Made by a program: the position numbers and the translations under genes
Notes under the pieces: model-generated
Databases searched by the model: none
Seen by the model: the letters and a program-made list of their open reading frames with translations, nothing else
What the model was told of the DNA's origin: nothing
Shown here: piece after piece, positions 22,874 to 35,663 of the stretch
Numbering within the stretch: the stretch's first letter is position 1
Layout: the number at the start of each line of letters is the position of its first letter
NCBI GenBank assembly: GCA_030762935.1
Contig: CM060892.1
Location: 91,980,827 to 92,044,826 of the forward strand
Length of the DNA: 64,000 nucleotides
Reading direction: 5' to 3'
From: Hymenopus coronatus
Lineage: Eukaryota; Arthropoda; Insecta; Mantodea; Hymenopodidae

Positions 22874-23724
22874 CCAGTTCGAAATTAAACTGTGAGACAG
22901 ATTGTTATCAAAGGAACTCAAACTATTTTGGAAATAGAATACCACCTCTCAGATAAGCCTTATCGAACAAATAACAATGCAACCGGTCATTAGTGATGTT
23001 AAGGTTAATTGACTTCAGTAGAGACTGTAACTTAATGTTAGCAAATTCAATGAAATTCGTGCAGCAGTTACAGTGATGATGTATTTACACAAACGTGTGA
23101 CTGGGGAAATTGCAACAATAATATCCTAACGGGAAATTAGGAATACAACAACACGTCAGACCAAGAATGCAGTCTAAGAGGTAGATCCTTTCGATAAGCA
23201 AATGCTACTGCTGTTTTGCCATAAAGAGGTTTCAACTTGATGTGCACAAGTTTCTCATTGTTATCAAGGTAAGATAACAAGAATACTTTCTTTGTTAATT
23301 TACGGATGTATGTAAGGTAATATTTACTCGAATCCTACAGTTCTCTTCCTCGTTTCCGCTTTGAAATTGAACTGAGCATTTAATATGTGGCAATATTGTC
23401 AAACTGCATCATTAGCCAGACCACAAGCATCATGCAATTCTGTATTAGTTATTAAACAATACCCAAATTTATCTTTTGGGCAGAAAATTTACAAGGAAAG
23501 CAAATAATAATTAATTCTTTTTTGTTTGAAGCTATTATGGAAACGAAATTGTGGTAGATCGTTTGTAAGGGTGTAATAAGTGAAAAAGAACAAAAGTCTA
23601 TCCTACCAAAATAAATCGTTGGAAATAATCATTCAAATTATTAGGTTGATAATACTACTTCAATGTTATATTATAACACATGTTCCAACAGAGATTTCAT
23701 TCCTGCTAGTATAATGGTGACATA
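22874..23724. other. Nothing recognised
   Basis: AT-rich DNA without a frame or shared repeat. Confidence 0.5.
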
Positions 23725-24030
23725 AGACCACATAGAATGTATAGAAGCTGCTGCAACAGCAATACAATCATATCCTAAATATCAGGTATATTATTGTCAT
23801 AATGAACCATCATCAAGCAGCTGCAGTTGGTAGTGAGCTATGTTGCTTGCAGCTGCGGTTCTGCATATTACATGCCCTCCGAGCAGCTGCATCAAAGGCA
23901 GTACAATCCTACTACAGTAACGAAGATGTCAGAAATGGGCATTCTGTCCCTCATGGCCATTACATTGCAGCGTCTCCTCTTCAAATCACTAGCATTGGAG
24001 AGTCCCTTACTAGCCCTATAGTAGGACTAG
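23725..24030 (+). other. Possible exon or gene relic, unidentified
   Basis: Less AT-rich than its surroundings. One frame reads DHIECIEAAATAIQSYPKYQ and continues VYYCHNEPSSSSCSW to a stop near 23830. A second frame from 23850 reads CGSAYYMPSEQLHQRQYNP and continues TTVTKMSEMGILSLMAITL. A direct GCAGCTGC repeat brackets a 27-base segment at the change of frame, so removing or never having that segment would join them. I recognise no family. It could equally be chance. Confidence 0.25.
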
Positions 24031-24138
24031 GGATGTGAGGAACATTCGGTTTACCCGCGAGAAGTTGCAACCTTCATATCAGGATTCTTGTCCATCTGTT
24101 TTCCTCAACCTTTACCGTTGGTAACATCTTTCTTGGCT

Positions 24139-24305
24139 GGCACCCTAGCTCAATCGGTAGAGCACCTACTTGTGAGGGGTGCAGGGTTCTATTTCTTGCT
24201 CGGATGGGAATTTTTCTCTAGTCAAAATTATTCCTCAGTATCTCTAGAGTTTGTAAATACGAATAACACTGTGTGTGATCTAATTTACAAAGCAACCAGA
24301 TAACC
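24139..24305 (+). mobile_element. tRNA-Thr-like SINE
   Basis: GGCACCCTAGCTCAATCGGT then AGAGCACC gives a good D arm and A box. The next loop (CTTGTGA) would carry TGT, a threonine anticodon. The T-arm (GCAGGGTTCTATTTCTTGC) has lost the B box, so it is not a working tRNA. A body of about 95 bases follows. Confidence 0.6.
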
Positions 24306-24429
24306 TACTGTATAGTGTTAACATTATTGCAACAAACTGATCTTGCATAATCGTATTGTTTTGTCTAATTCATTTCAATCGAGATAATCATTAACATAAG
24401 CATTATCCTTATAGATTTAATCAGTACGT

Positions 24430-25087
24430 GTGAAGAGACTAGATTAAGCGATAGTCAAATCCTTTGTTAGCGGGACTCTATGTGAGGATAAAAACGAATA
24501 ACGATTTCCTATTTGAGAAAATAATCATTTTCGGAAATTTTAAACTGGTAACAGGAATATCTTAAAAATTCTTATCTCCATAAAGAATTATTCAACTTAA
24601 ATTGTATGTTATAATAACATCCCAATTTTTCTGCATATCTCTCAGGTTATCAATTATGCAAACTCCATCAGAATGCAGAGGGATTCAGAGGCTATTCCCA
24701 GAAAAATCTATTTATTATGAAATGTATACATTGTTAATATATAAGTCAATATATTGAATATATACTGAAATCAATATCGAGAGGCATTTATGAGAAAATC
24801 GAAATTTTCGAAACAGATTTCATGCAAAAGATAATTTGGAGTACAGGGTTTTCCTGAAAATCTGAAGATACTAAAGCTCAAATAAAAAGTTTAGTATTAC
24901 GCCTACTTTTCAATTTGAGTGACTCTATCAGGGATGCGCACACATATATAAACACGTACATTCTTCTAAACATTCAGGCGTTTTCAAATTCTGTATTATC
25001 AGTGAAATTCCGCTTTCGAATCTGAGTGAGATGGAATACCTTCTCTAGCTTGATGTACATTCTATGTACATGGCAGATAAAGTAAAA
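24430..25087 (-). mobile_element. H-repeat copy 8, old, tail end missing
   Basis: From the CAGGAATATCTTAAAAATTC block through CAGAGGCTATTCCCAGAAAA, AGATACTAAAGCTCAAATAA and a weak hairpin TTCTCTAGCTTGATGTACAT..CAGATAAAGTAAAAA. The start is uncertain because the first 100 bases are very diverged. Confidence 0.7.
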
Positions 25088-25245
25088 AGAAATAAAATAT
25101 CTCTCTTGAATTAGGTGAGTATAGAATAAATGAATTCAGGTTTTACTTTCTGTATAACTTATCCTTGGCGAATAAGTGCTAATTTGGATCTAATAAAGCA
25201 TGAGATTTCACAGAGAAACAAACAGTTTAAGATGTCGAAAGTAAA

Positions 25246-26074
25246 AATCTGATATGATCCATTCACATAGCTTTCTCTAGCTGTTTCACAAACACTTTTT
25301 TCTTACAAAAGGTTAGTCCTTTATATACACTATGCAAATCTAGGATTGCACAAATATTAGCAGAATTGTTATTATTACTTGCTTCCTTGCAAAATAAGGG
25401 AATATCAATAGTCCCTAAAGCGACAGTCAAATCTCAGAAAAGTTGGTCGCTATGTGAAACAATTGAGGTTCGGTTCGCTTTGCATGGCCCCGTTTGAGAA
25501 AATTTACCTAGTTTAAAATTGAAACAATAACAATGAATATTTCGAAAGCGGTCCACTCTATAAGGAAAACTTATATAACGTGTAATTGTGTGTTTTAACG
25601 AGAACTACATTTTTTTGGTACTAACATTCTATTTCTCACGGTTTATGCAAAATTGTGCAAATTTCTACCAGAATACAGAGCTCTTCAGAAGCTACTCCCA
25701 CAAAATTCAATATATATTTTACTTTGCGATGCAAGTATCTTTAATATACAATATTTTAATCAAAATTGTTAGCCGTTTTTAGAAAATAAAAAGTTTTGAA
25801 AAGTGTAGTTGGGAGTGAGAGAATTTTTTCGAGAATTTTTGTGTCGCATGCTAGGAAGATACTGAACTTGAATACCAAGTTTAGTATTTAATCGACTTTT
25901 GAGCTATGTGTTCACACAGACCTTTTTCTAAAAATGCTTTTTTGGACTCAGCGGACCGCAAATCTTTTTTTTTTTCTGGTAAAATCTCGGTATAGAATTT
26001 TTGGGTGGAATGTAATACCTACGCTATCTACTATGTCACGGGTACATTGTACATATGGCTAGAGAAAGTAAAAA
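25246..26074 (-). mobile_element. H-repeat copy 9, full length, diverged
   Basis: Begins TCTGATATGATCCATTCACA and ends with TACATATGGCTAGAGAAAGTAAAAA. The CA tract is almost lost. Its left edge is preceded by GAAAGTAAAAA, the terminal word of the family, suggesting a tandem partner has decayed. Confidence 0.85.
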
Positions 26075-27079
26075 GCCGTATTGAATGTATAGGTTTATGG
26101 CAAGTGTACGTTCCATGTGCTGCATTAAGCCTATCACGAAATCAAATCTATACGAGATATCTAACTAGCAATCATTTATCGAATCGGAGCTGTCGATATT
26201 AGGATCATAAATATATGTATCTTTTAAAGCTATACTCTTTCCAGAGTTATTAACCCACTGGATATAAACATAACATTAAATATCCATCCGCGCGAGTGTG
26301 TTGTGATTGGTCGTTCTTATATCATACTTGCTTTCTTCTGCTCTCGCGATAACCGAACAAGCTGTTTAGCTTTGAAACACCATTCTTTATGTCCTGATAA
26401 TCTTAATGTACCGAAAAAAGGCTTGTCTTTTCCTTTCTTTCTCTACTTCTTTCATTTTTTTTCAATTCAGCAGCTGCATTGGCTGAAGTTTTATTGGCAG
26501 TCTGTCCCTCATTGACTCAAGCCCAATCTGAATGTAATATTTGTTTTCGTTGATGCATAGCTATAAAATGTCTGCGTCTCCTTTATGATATTTCTTCTCT
26601 GTCTGTCATCAATTTTAGTTTATTTTTATATTCACGAAACACATTTATAAGGACAACTTGTAGAAGTTTCATCTATTAGTCTATTATTGCTGAGATATAG
26701 AAATAATAAACATCAAATGATTATAACTTATTTTTATGACAGCCTTTTGTTATATTTTACGTTTTCTAAGGAAGCAATAGCACTTCACCGCAGTAGCGAA
26801 ACTCATGTTCATCTTTTAAGATAAAGTACCTAAAGTCTTTTTTGAAAAACATATCATAGCGAAATAACCATTTAAATTACTTCTCTGTGATGCATTTATA
26901 CGGTCACGTGTGTTTACAATAAAGGTAATTGCAATATTCAGATCCAAATACATTTATGAGCAATTTTTTTCAAAATTAATTACATTAAAAGTCAATATCG
27001 TAATAGGATAACTTGTTAATCTTTTTGAGACTCTCTACGTCATCAATAGTGGCAAATATAGATTAAATTGTTAAAAAAT
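26075..27079. other. Nothing recognised
   Basis: A T/C-rich segment with a 70-codon frame at 26303-26515 (+) resembles no family. The rest is AT-rich. Confidence 0.45.
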
Positions 27080-27887
27080 TCTGATATGTTCCATTCTCTA
27101 CTCGTAACAAATTATGGTTGAAAAGCTTACTATTCTATATACTTTATGATAATTGAGATAAAGAGCAGAAATTGTCTTGATTACTTGCTTCTTTGTAAAT
27201 ACAGGGAAAATAAAGGACTACACTAGGCTAAAACGATAATCAAAAGTTTTAAAAGCTAGTTGCCATGTGGATGGAATCCATTGTAGGACCAGGAGGTTAC
27301 AACTGTCCGAGTGAAAAAAGTTCAAATATTTCACATCTGTAACAAATAATAAGGAATATCTCAGAAATGAGCTATTTAACGAAAAAACGTATATGATATA
27401 AATTGTGTTTTTAATGTGATCAATAGTTTCTGTGTAGTGCGGTCTACAAGGACGTAAAATTCAGCAAAGTTCACTCAGAATTAAGAGGTCTTTAAAGGCT
27501 ATTACCAGAAATTTTAAAATATAAATTTTATTTGCCATATAAATATGTTTAAGATATGACATTTTAATTAACATTGTTAGAGCTATTTTTGAGAAAAACA
27601 AATATTCGAAACTTTTTCCATGTAAAGAGTAGTTTGGGAAGGGGGGATTTTCTTCAAAATATTCGTATCACATCCTTGGAAGATACTAAACATAAATACC
27701 AAGTTTAGTATTTAACCAACTTTTCGTTTTTGAATTACCCTGTTCAAAGTCACACAGACACACAGGACCTTTTTCTAAAATGTTTTTTTTTTTTTTATTC
27801 AGGGTATCGGTGAAATCTCGGTATCGAATTTTTGGGAGGGATGCAATACCTCTATACACTTGTACATAGTAAGAGTAGAGAAAGTAG
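27080..27887 (-). mobile_element. H-repeat copy 10, nearly full length
   Basis: TCTGATATGTTCCATTCTCT at the tail end (CACATGACTT deleted), then the body, ACACAGACACACAGGACC and the worn hairpin CTCTATACACTTGTACATAG..GTAGAGAAAGTA. Confidence 0.85.
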
Positions 27888-29481
27888 TATGTGCCAGAAA
27901 AGTCACTAAGAGACATGTGACGGAACGGAACGATATACACGTCGTATTCTATTAAATATACATAAAGAATATCACAGTGGGTTCAAGCTTCCATGAAACT
28001 CGTTTACAACGTAAAATAAGCCTAAATGTACAACAGCATGGGTTGGATGAACGTAGTTTCGCTTAGCCTTGTGTCTTCCGACAGCGGTGGGGCATCTCTG
28101 GTACTACTCCCGTTGCTTATCAGCGAGAGGTGAGTAGTTCGCACTCCTTGAGCGGAATAAGACGAAGGACGCTCCGGCGAGTTCCCCTCTAACTGATTTT
28201 AACTTGAAATAACCCCGTAGAGCTCTGCAACTGTTTTAACACATGAAGGCATCTGCACACGTCAAATACGGTGCAGTTGGACCAGCTGTGTGACTGTAGG
28301 TTGCAGTTTGCTACAGTGTTGCCAGAAGCAGTTCTCAAAATTCACCCCGAATCATTAAAAAAATTGCAAAGTTTACGTGAAGTCGCCCAGTATTTGTATT
28401 AAAGTATGTATGCAATTTATTTTACTATTATATATACACACATACTCTTAGAATATTTTCAAAAGATTCTTATAGCCTGTATCACTGTAAGTATAGCACA
28501 ATCATAATAAATGGCTAATATTGGAATACTAACTAGTTTGAGCTTCGCAGATTCAGGAAAGAGTATGAAAATACGAGGTGTTTGCGCCGATAATTATATT
28601 GAAATATTACCTGAAGTATTTATTTTATTAATTACTTCCCTTAGTTGAGGGTTGCCTTAAAGACATATCGACTAATAAACATACAATCGCATTACATTTT
28701 AGGAACCGATTCTCCAATGTGTTGCTATAGGGGCATAATTTTTATTCATATGGTTTTACTTCCCGCACTAACGCTTTTGACTATGATTAAATTTAACTGT
28801 TAAAATATCGATATAACCGAAGCAGCAATTTTAATATATAAGAAGTAGGTATAATGAAACATTAACTACCAGCATGGAATTTTTTTTCCTTTCTTTGAAA
28901 CCACACTTTAAGTGAGAATGCCAACTTATGATCCATCCATAGCAACAATATTAATAAGTACCGCAAATTAATTACGTCGCGCGCGCATAAAAAATACAAA
29001 AGAAACGTATTTATTGGCAGACTTAAAATAACGTTGTATTAATAATTTTACTCACGTCAGAGAGGATTTACTATTTTTCTAAGGTCAATATAGATTTAGA
29101 GCTCTCTTCCCTACCAAACGGCGAATAATGTTAAAAACAGTTATTATAAAAAGTTATATTTTGCAGAAATATTTTAGTAGCCCAAAGATTCGCAAATCGC
29201 CTTCATCAAAATTTGGCCGTAAAAAGCGGACTTTTAGTAGCCCAATCGGCGACTTTTCTCCCAATCTGTTAACACTGGTTGGCTGTGCACCACGTGGCAA
29301 TTCCCAACAATACAGTACTTGTAGAAGTCCACTAAACAAGATCAGGTCAGAATCAACCCTAAATGTATAAACAACATACATTATTTACATTAAAGAAGAG
29401 CCAAGGTTAAGGTTGCAGCGTAATTTTCCTAACATACTAAGAGGCCGCCCATGCTGCACAGAGTATAGGAGTTATGCTTCT
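27888..29481. other. Nothing recognised
   Basis: Contains a mixed-composition stretch at about 28010-28400 and another at 29160-29370 with overlapping frames (29128-29370 +, 29154-29381 -). Neither matches a known element or protein. They are candidates for unnamed old insertions. Confidence 0.4.
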
Positions 29482-30338
29482 TTACATTCTCTGCCACGTA
29501 TGTAAAATGCACATAATAGGTAGAGAAGCCATTGTATTCCACCAAAATGTCAACAATGAAATTTCAATGTAAATACACGTTTTAGGGTCCCCTGAATAAA
29601 AAACATTCTTAGAAAAGGTACGTGTGTGTGTCCTTTTGTCCGTGTGTCTGTGAACACGGTAAGTCAAAAACGAAAAGTCCGTAAAATACCAACTTGCTAC
29701 TTCAGTTTAGTATCTTCCAATGATACGACACGAAGATTTTGTAAAACATCCCCTCACCACTAACTACCCTTTATATGGAATAATTTCGTAAAGTTTAATT
29801 TTCTCAAAAATGGCTCCAAAGATTTTGATTAAAATACAGCATATTAGAAGTATTTACATGAAAAATAAAATGTGTATCTTGAATTTTCTTCAAAGAACTC
29901 TTTATTCTGAATGAATTTGCTGAATTTTTCACAATAGTAAGAAATAGATAAAACATTTCTATACAAAAAACGTATAAGTCGTTAAAACAGAAGGTGTAAT
30001 ATCCAATTTTTCGTGGATTTTACCATTTCTGAGATATTTCTTGTTGTTGGTTTCAGTTTTAAAGTACTAAGACTTTTCTCATGCGGAAATTTGTAACTCG
30101 TGGCATTACAAAGAAATAGATTTCAAGCACATGGCCCCCAGCTTTTAAAACATTTGACTATAGGTTTAACGTATTGAATACCCTTATGTCCCTTCTACTT
30201 ACAAGGAAGCAACTAATTAAGACATTTAATTCTTATGCTTATATCGATTATTATGAAGCCAATAGGAGAATGAGATTTTTAACAATAATTTGGTTCAGAG
30301 ATGCAGAGAAAGCCATTTGATTGGAACACATCAAATTT
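29482..30338 (+). mobile_element. H-repeat copy 11, full length, diverged
   Basis: TTACATTCTCTGCCACGTAT with a long, partly unpaired hairpin, TTTCAATGTAAATACACG, GT tract near 29616-29655, the body, then GCAGAGAAAGCCATTTGATT and GGAACACATCAAATTT. Followed head to tail by copy 12. Confidence 0.88.
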
Positions 30339-30344
30339 AAAAAA

Positions 30345-31050
30345 AAAGATCTGAGTGTTTGAACACGGTAACTCAACAACAAAACTTCGTTAAAACATCA
30401 AAGTTGGTATTTAAGTATCATTTAGGATGCCACACGAAGATTTTGAGGTAAATCTCCTTCCGCGCAACACAACATACCCTTTACATTGAAACAATTTCAA
30501 TAATTTTAATTTACTTAAAAATTCTCAAACACTTTTGATTAAATTACTGTATATTAAATACCTATATTTACTCACAAACAAAATGTATATCTTGAATTTT
30601 TGGCTTAGTCTCTGAAGACCCATCAGTTTGAATGACATTTATATAACCAATAAACCGTAAGATATAGACAAAAACTTACTACCAAAAAATTAGATTAAAA
30701 TAGAGAATTTATATCACATACTTTTTCGTGGATTTGGCCATTTTCGGACATTTCTTGTGTTGTGTTTAAGTTTTAAAATATTTAAAAGTTTTCTCAAGTG
30801 GGACTTAAGTCAACTCTTGGCCATGCTACGCAACGAATTTCATTTACGTGGCAAGAGTTTTCGAGACAATTGAGCATTGTTTTAGCCTAATGAATCCCCT
30901 TAATTACTTCTACCTATAAGGAAGTAAGTAATTTTGCTATCTTCTGTTTATTTTGATTAGCACGAAGTAGAGAGAATGATCAGGATTTATAGGAATTTCT
31001 GTTGAAGAATAGCCAGAGAAGGTGCTGTGAATGGTCAACTTCAGATTTTT
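30345..31050 (+). mobile_element. H-repeat copy 12, hairpin end missing, in tandem with copy 11
   Basis: Enters at the GATCTGAGTGTTTGAACACG block (just past the GT tract) and continues to GAGAAGGTGCTGTGAATGG and TTCAGATTTTT. It lacks about the first 130 bases of the unit. Confidence 0.85.
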
Positions 31051-31135
31051 CTCATTTTTAAAATGCATTTAAGGTACAAATAAAATGCCTGCAACTAAAA
31101 TGTATATACCAGCTTTAAAACTGCACTACCAAATA

Positions 31136-31232
31136 AAAACCTGATGTGCTTCATTCACATGAAACAAACTATTCTTAATGAATATTATTATTCATTTAGT
31201 TCATGCTAATTGAGGTAAAATTAGCTGTGTGT
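31136..31232 (-). mobile_element. H-repeat copy 13, tail fragment
   Basis: AACCTGATGTGCTTCATTCA then CATGAAACAAACTATTC and GTTCATGCTAATTGAGGTAA. Only the first hundred bases from the tail side are present. Confidence 0.7.
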
Positions 31233-31709
31233 TCTCTTAGTCTATAAAAATCAGACGTTTATTTTTTATTAGTAGTATGCAGTTGTGTATTTCCATCTCT
31301 AACTAGCTATTGATGCTTTTTCCCTTTTGTGAAGGAAAAGCTCTGGATATTTTCAAGCAGGCTGCTCGAGCAAGAGAATTTATCGCTGCGTCTCTCATAA
31401 AAAGTGAATAGAATACACCACAACTTTGTGTGTCCTTCCGCAACCTCTCATTCCTATAAAATAGAAATGTTACAACTTTTACTTTTACAGAAAATGTTGA
31501 CTGTGTAGAAACAGGAAATTTCTAGTGACTTGTGAGATCATACAACAACTCATCATTCATGCTCGATGGATGCATAGAAAATGGTCGATGGCAATAAAAG
31601 TAAATTCTGGTAATAGGATATTAGAAATGTTTATTTTCCGTCCTAATCTAGTTCTAGTAATTCCCACGTGTTAATGACCACTCATCCTTACCCTTCTATA
31701 AGCTCCAAT
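31233..31709. other. Nothing recognised
   Basis: Mixed sequence, no frame and no shared repeat. Confidence 0.45.
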
Positions 31710-32250
31710 GAGACGAATAAGGTAAGGAAAGTTAATGGGAGATAACACGGAAAGGGCCCCCAGGACACTGAGGCAGAGCAGCTGGCATAGTCCCCTGTGG
31801 CCCTTTTACCTATTAGTGATATAGGAACGTAGGCATAACTCGATCACATCCGGGTGGCGACGGACGCAAATGGACGGGGGTCCGTAACGTCTACAGTTGG
31901 AACTATCCCGACGCAGCCTTGTGCCAGCGGTTCGCCAGAGGAAGCTCCAAACCTGAAGTGGGTCCTGACCGTATGTTCCCGACGGCGATACTTGGATAAC
32001 CTTTTTTATAATGCGCAAGCCGCTATCCCGCAACCCGCCGAACAACGTTGCCTGGTCCTTCAACCCTGAAAGCGAGATGATTATAAATGATTTACCAGCA
32101 AATACACGGGATGTAAGGAACCATTATTCCAATGGTGAACCAGGGAAACCCCCGAAAACGTATGGGATCAGGTAGGTTAGCCACGGGTAGCGAATCTGCG
32201 ACCTCCGAATGCGAGCCACAGACCTGAGTGAGCCAGCTCGGTATGGAAGA
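31710..32250 (-). mobile_element. GC-richer composite SINE with tRNA-like head
   Basis: On the minus strand the head (32172-32248) has an A box CTGGCTCACTCAGG and a B box GTCGCAGATTCGCTACCC. The long body is far richer in G and C than the flanks (TCCGGGTGGCGACGGACGCA near 31848). It contains GAACCAGGGAAACCCCCGAA, like the SINE-B body. Frames here on both strands reflect composition. The left limit is approximate. Confidence 0.5.
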
Positions 32251-33424
32251 TAGGCTACTAGGCTACTATGGTCTCAAAAAGACATTTTTAAATTTTTTTA
32301 ACAGAACAAGTATTACTAGATGTACAGGGTGCTACATGGATTTACATGTAAGAATTTTATTTATTCTCTTGATAAATTAATAGTGGTATATTGTTTTCAA
32401 TGACTTCCAGGTCTCTATTTTAAGTAAGTTTTTTCTCAAAATTACGTTTTCTGAGCTTTATGTTCCTTTTTCTCTCAAAGCAGATGAACAATCGTGAGGC
32501 TATTTTGCAGGAATTTGCATCATAATGCCTTTTTATTTTGAACTATAACGATTTGTGTGCCATTAATAATATGTACATTAGTATATTTTTCAGAATTATA
32601 GTTTTTATAAGACCTGTAATTAAGGTATTCAATTATTTCTAGTTCTCTTTATGGGGCACAGTTTTTTGTTTCTTATTAGTTAATTTCTAAATTGTATCAT
32701 TGATAGTTTCGGAAGAAAGGGACATTAAGTTACAGCAAGGAAATATAACCTCAAAACAAACACCACTAATTAATAAAATACACCTATTAAATTATACACC
32801 AAATTTACACTGTGTGTGTAACAGACGCTAATGGAGCACAGGCAGCATTTGGTGCATTTAACTATAAAAATGTGAGAAATTTCTATTGTACTAAAATTAT
32901 TTTTGTTACATTTAACTATTTTATGGGAAAATGCGTAGAACTTTTAGGAAGAAAAATGAGAATGAAAATACTGCTTAAATATTATAAAGTGCTGGTAATT
33001 ACTGCTGTATTATATGAATGCATTATGCAGCGAATAAAAGGATATCGACAAAATTGGAGAGACTGTGAATAGAATACTATAACACGAAAGACAGGAGCAG
33101 CTATGAATTTCAATTAAATAGGAAATAGGCCAGTAAATCGTTAGCAAGAATAATTAAAATCTAAGCCATAAAGCACAAAACAACACTTACATTATGGACA
33201 TATCTCCTCTTAGAACACACAAACAAACATAAAATGGGCTGAAAAACCTTAACTAACATTCAAAGTTTACAAATGTGTGCATACTATTAATTCTGTTTGC
33301 ATTTCTCTCAGATGCCGGTAAATAAGAGTCAACTTTCTCAGCTATGCAAGCCTGAATTCAACTCTCTAATTGTACACGACGTACTTCAAATTCCTTTACA
33401 TCAGTTTGTTTTCTTTCGATTTTT
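32251..33424. other. AT-rich stretch, nothing recognised
   Basis: An 86-codon frame at 32812-33072 (+) has no family resemblance. No shared repeat seen. Confidence 0.45.
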
Positions 33425-34297
33425 TTACTTTCTCTATATGTACATAGTGTATAGAGAGAGTATTGCACTCCACCATAAAAATTCGATACCGAAATTTCTC
33501 CGGAAATATATGTTTTAGGGTCCCTGTATCCAAAAAGGTATTTTCAGAAAAAGGTCCGTGCGTGTGTGTGTCCGTGTGTCTGTGAATACAATAACTCAAA
33601 AACGAAAAGTTGGTAAAATACCAAACTTGGTACTTAAGTTTAAGTATCTTCCAGGGATACGACACGAAGATTTTGAGAAAATCCCCCCACCCCAAACTAC
33701 CCTTTACATGGAACTTTTTTCGAAAATTTAATTTCCTAAAAAATGGCTCAAACGATTTTGATTAAACTATCGTATATTAAAGATATTTTCCTGACAAATA
33801 AAATGTATATTTTGAATTTTCTTGGAATAGCCTCTGAAGACTACTTTATTATAGGTAAATTTTCGAAATTTTGCATAACTGCTAAACCGTAAGGGATGAA
33901 CAAAAACTTGCCATACCACAATAGAGCACTTTAAAGCATATACTGTATGTTATATACATTTTTTCGAGGAGTTGATTGTTTTTGAGATATTCCTTGTTTT
34001 TGGTTTCAGCTATAATAGACATAATTTTCTCATACAGGACTTTGTGAACTCGTGTCCATACAAACTCGTGTCCACACAAACAAAAGAACTTCAGTCACAT
34101 AGCAACCAGCTTTTGACTATCACTTTAGCCTATGATACTCCCTTATTTCGCTTCTACTTACTAGGAAGTAATTAATTAGACTATTTCTGTTAATTTATTC
34201 TCGATTAGCATGAAATAAATAGAAGCATACGCTTTTTTACAATAATTTATTGCAGAGTTGTAGAGAAAGTCATGTGAATGGAACACATCAGATTTTT
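33425..34297 (+). mobile_element. H-repeat copy 14, full length, well preserved
   Basis: Starts TTACTTTCTCTATATGTACA, where the left arm of the hairpin has lost several bases. It then keeps the GT tract, body and tail (TAGAGAAAGTCATGTGAATG, ACACATCAGATTTTT). There is a short internal duplication AACTCGTGTCCA..CAAACTCGTGTCCA at 34046-34078. Confidence 0.93.
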
Positions 34298-34510
34298 AAT
34301 CACTGACATTTCTTTAAATTTTTCCGAAGTTTAATGCACCAGCACCACATGATGGGTATTTCGATCGAATTTTCTGCGCTACGTTGAGACATCCCAGTGC
34401 AGGCTGTTCCACAAATCAACTCCTGTGAGAACGTGCACACCCAACCATTAAAACTCGGAGCAGAATTGGAAGGAGAGCGTGATAGCGAATACGTCATGGG
34501 TAAAGGTTAT

Positions 34511-34775
34511 AGAAACTCACCTTGGAGGTAGAGTATCTGCCTCACATTCAAGAGTTCACGAGTTCGAATCTCACTTAGGGTCAGGTACCCGGTTAAGGGT
34601 ATTTTATTTCCCCCTAGGAAGACAAATATCGAGTAACTAAGTTCCATGAGCATCTTAACTTGAGCATCATTTCACCATTTCAGTCCGATATGACCAACAA
34701 GGCACTTCATTTACTACACTTGATTCAGCCGTAACGAATGCCCTCAGTGCTGTGATGAATTATGTTTTGCTTTGA
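34511..34775 (+). mobile_element. tRNA-Val-like SINE
   Basis: The head at 34511-34584 has CTTGGAGGTAGAGTATCTG (A box), a CAC-containing loop (TGCCTCACATTC) and B box AGTTCGAATCTCAC. A body of about 190 bases follows (GGTACCCGGTTAAGGG, GAGTAACTAAGTTCCATGAG). Confidence 0.6.
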
Positions 34776-35663
34776 CTCGTGAGTTACTCGTTGCTCTTGC
34801 GTACACAAGCTGAAACAGTCTTTCTTAGTATCACAGCCAATTAAATGCTATTCTTTAAGCGACCGTAATCTCTTATGAAGGCGTAAATCCGAAATATAGA
34901 TAATTTCTATTGTGTAACTACACGTGCTCACTCAGAGAAATCTTGTTCCTTGACAATATATAGTTAAGTTTTATTTACTGATTATCAGAGCAATACTATT
35001 CACATATTTCTGTAACACACCTATCACTGTACCGCCAGCTCTGTATATTTTCACAGAGAGCAAGAAATTCTGGCACACATCTTAGGATCTTGTCTACGGA
35101 ATGAACTTCAGATATCATAAACAGACGCCATCATCCATTATATTTCATATTGCAAAATAAGAATTGAAGAAATGTGCTTAAAAATGGGCTAATCACAAAA
35201 CCAAAGAAAATCTGATTAGTGCTACCATTTTCTGTTTGGATCAAATGTTTTCATTCATGGATGGTTCAACGCCAAATGTGTTGGCTTGAATGTAAGTAAA
35301 TACAATGTTTTTTTTATATATATATCACCTGTCTTTGCCACATAATATAAAAATCCATGGACTCACCAAAACTGGAAGCTGTAACTGAATAGCTTAATTA
35401 TGTGCCTCAAATTGTTCATGAACGTTACAGGAGTCTTTTATAAGCTACAGGGTAACTCTACGACGCCAGTCACAGTTAAACCAATTAATTCACGTATAAG
35501 TTACTGTTAATGACTGCAATACTGGGCCACGATATAAGGTGGCACTAACCCATCTGTCTCTGGGGAAGGTAATGATGTTAATGAAAAATATTAAATGTTT
35601 GACTTACCTGATTTTGTTTGTGTGAAATAGGCCAAATAAGCCCATAAGTCACAAGGGCAGTTT
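34776..35663. other. Nothing recognised
   Basis: AT-rich with a short TA run near 35318. No frame of interest. Confidence 0.45.
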
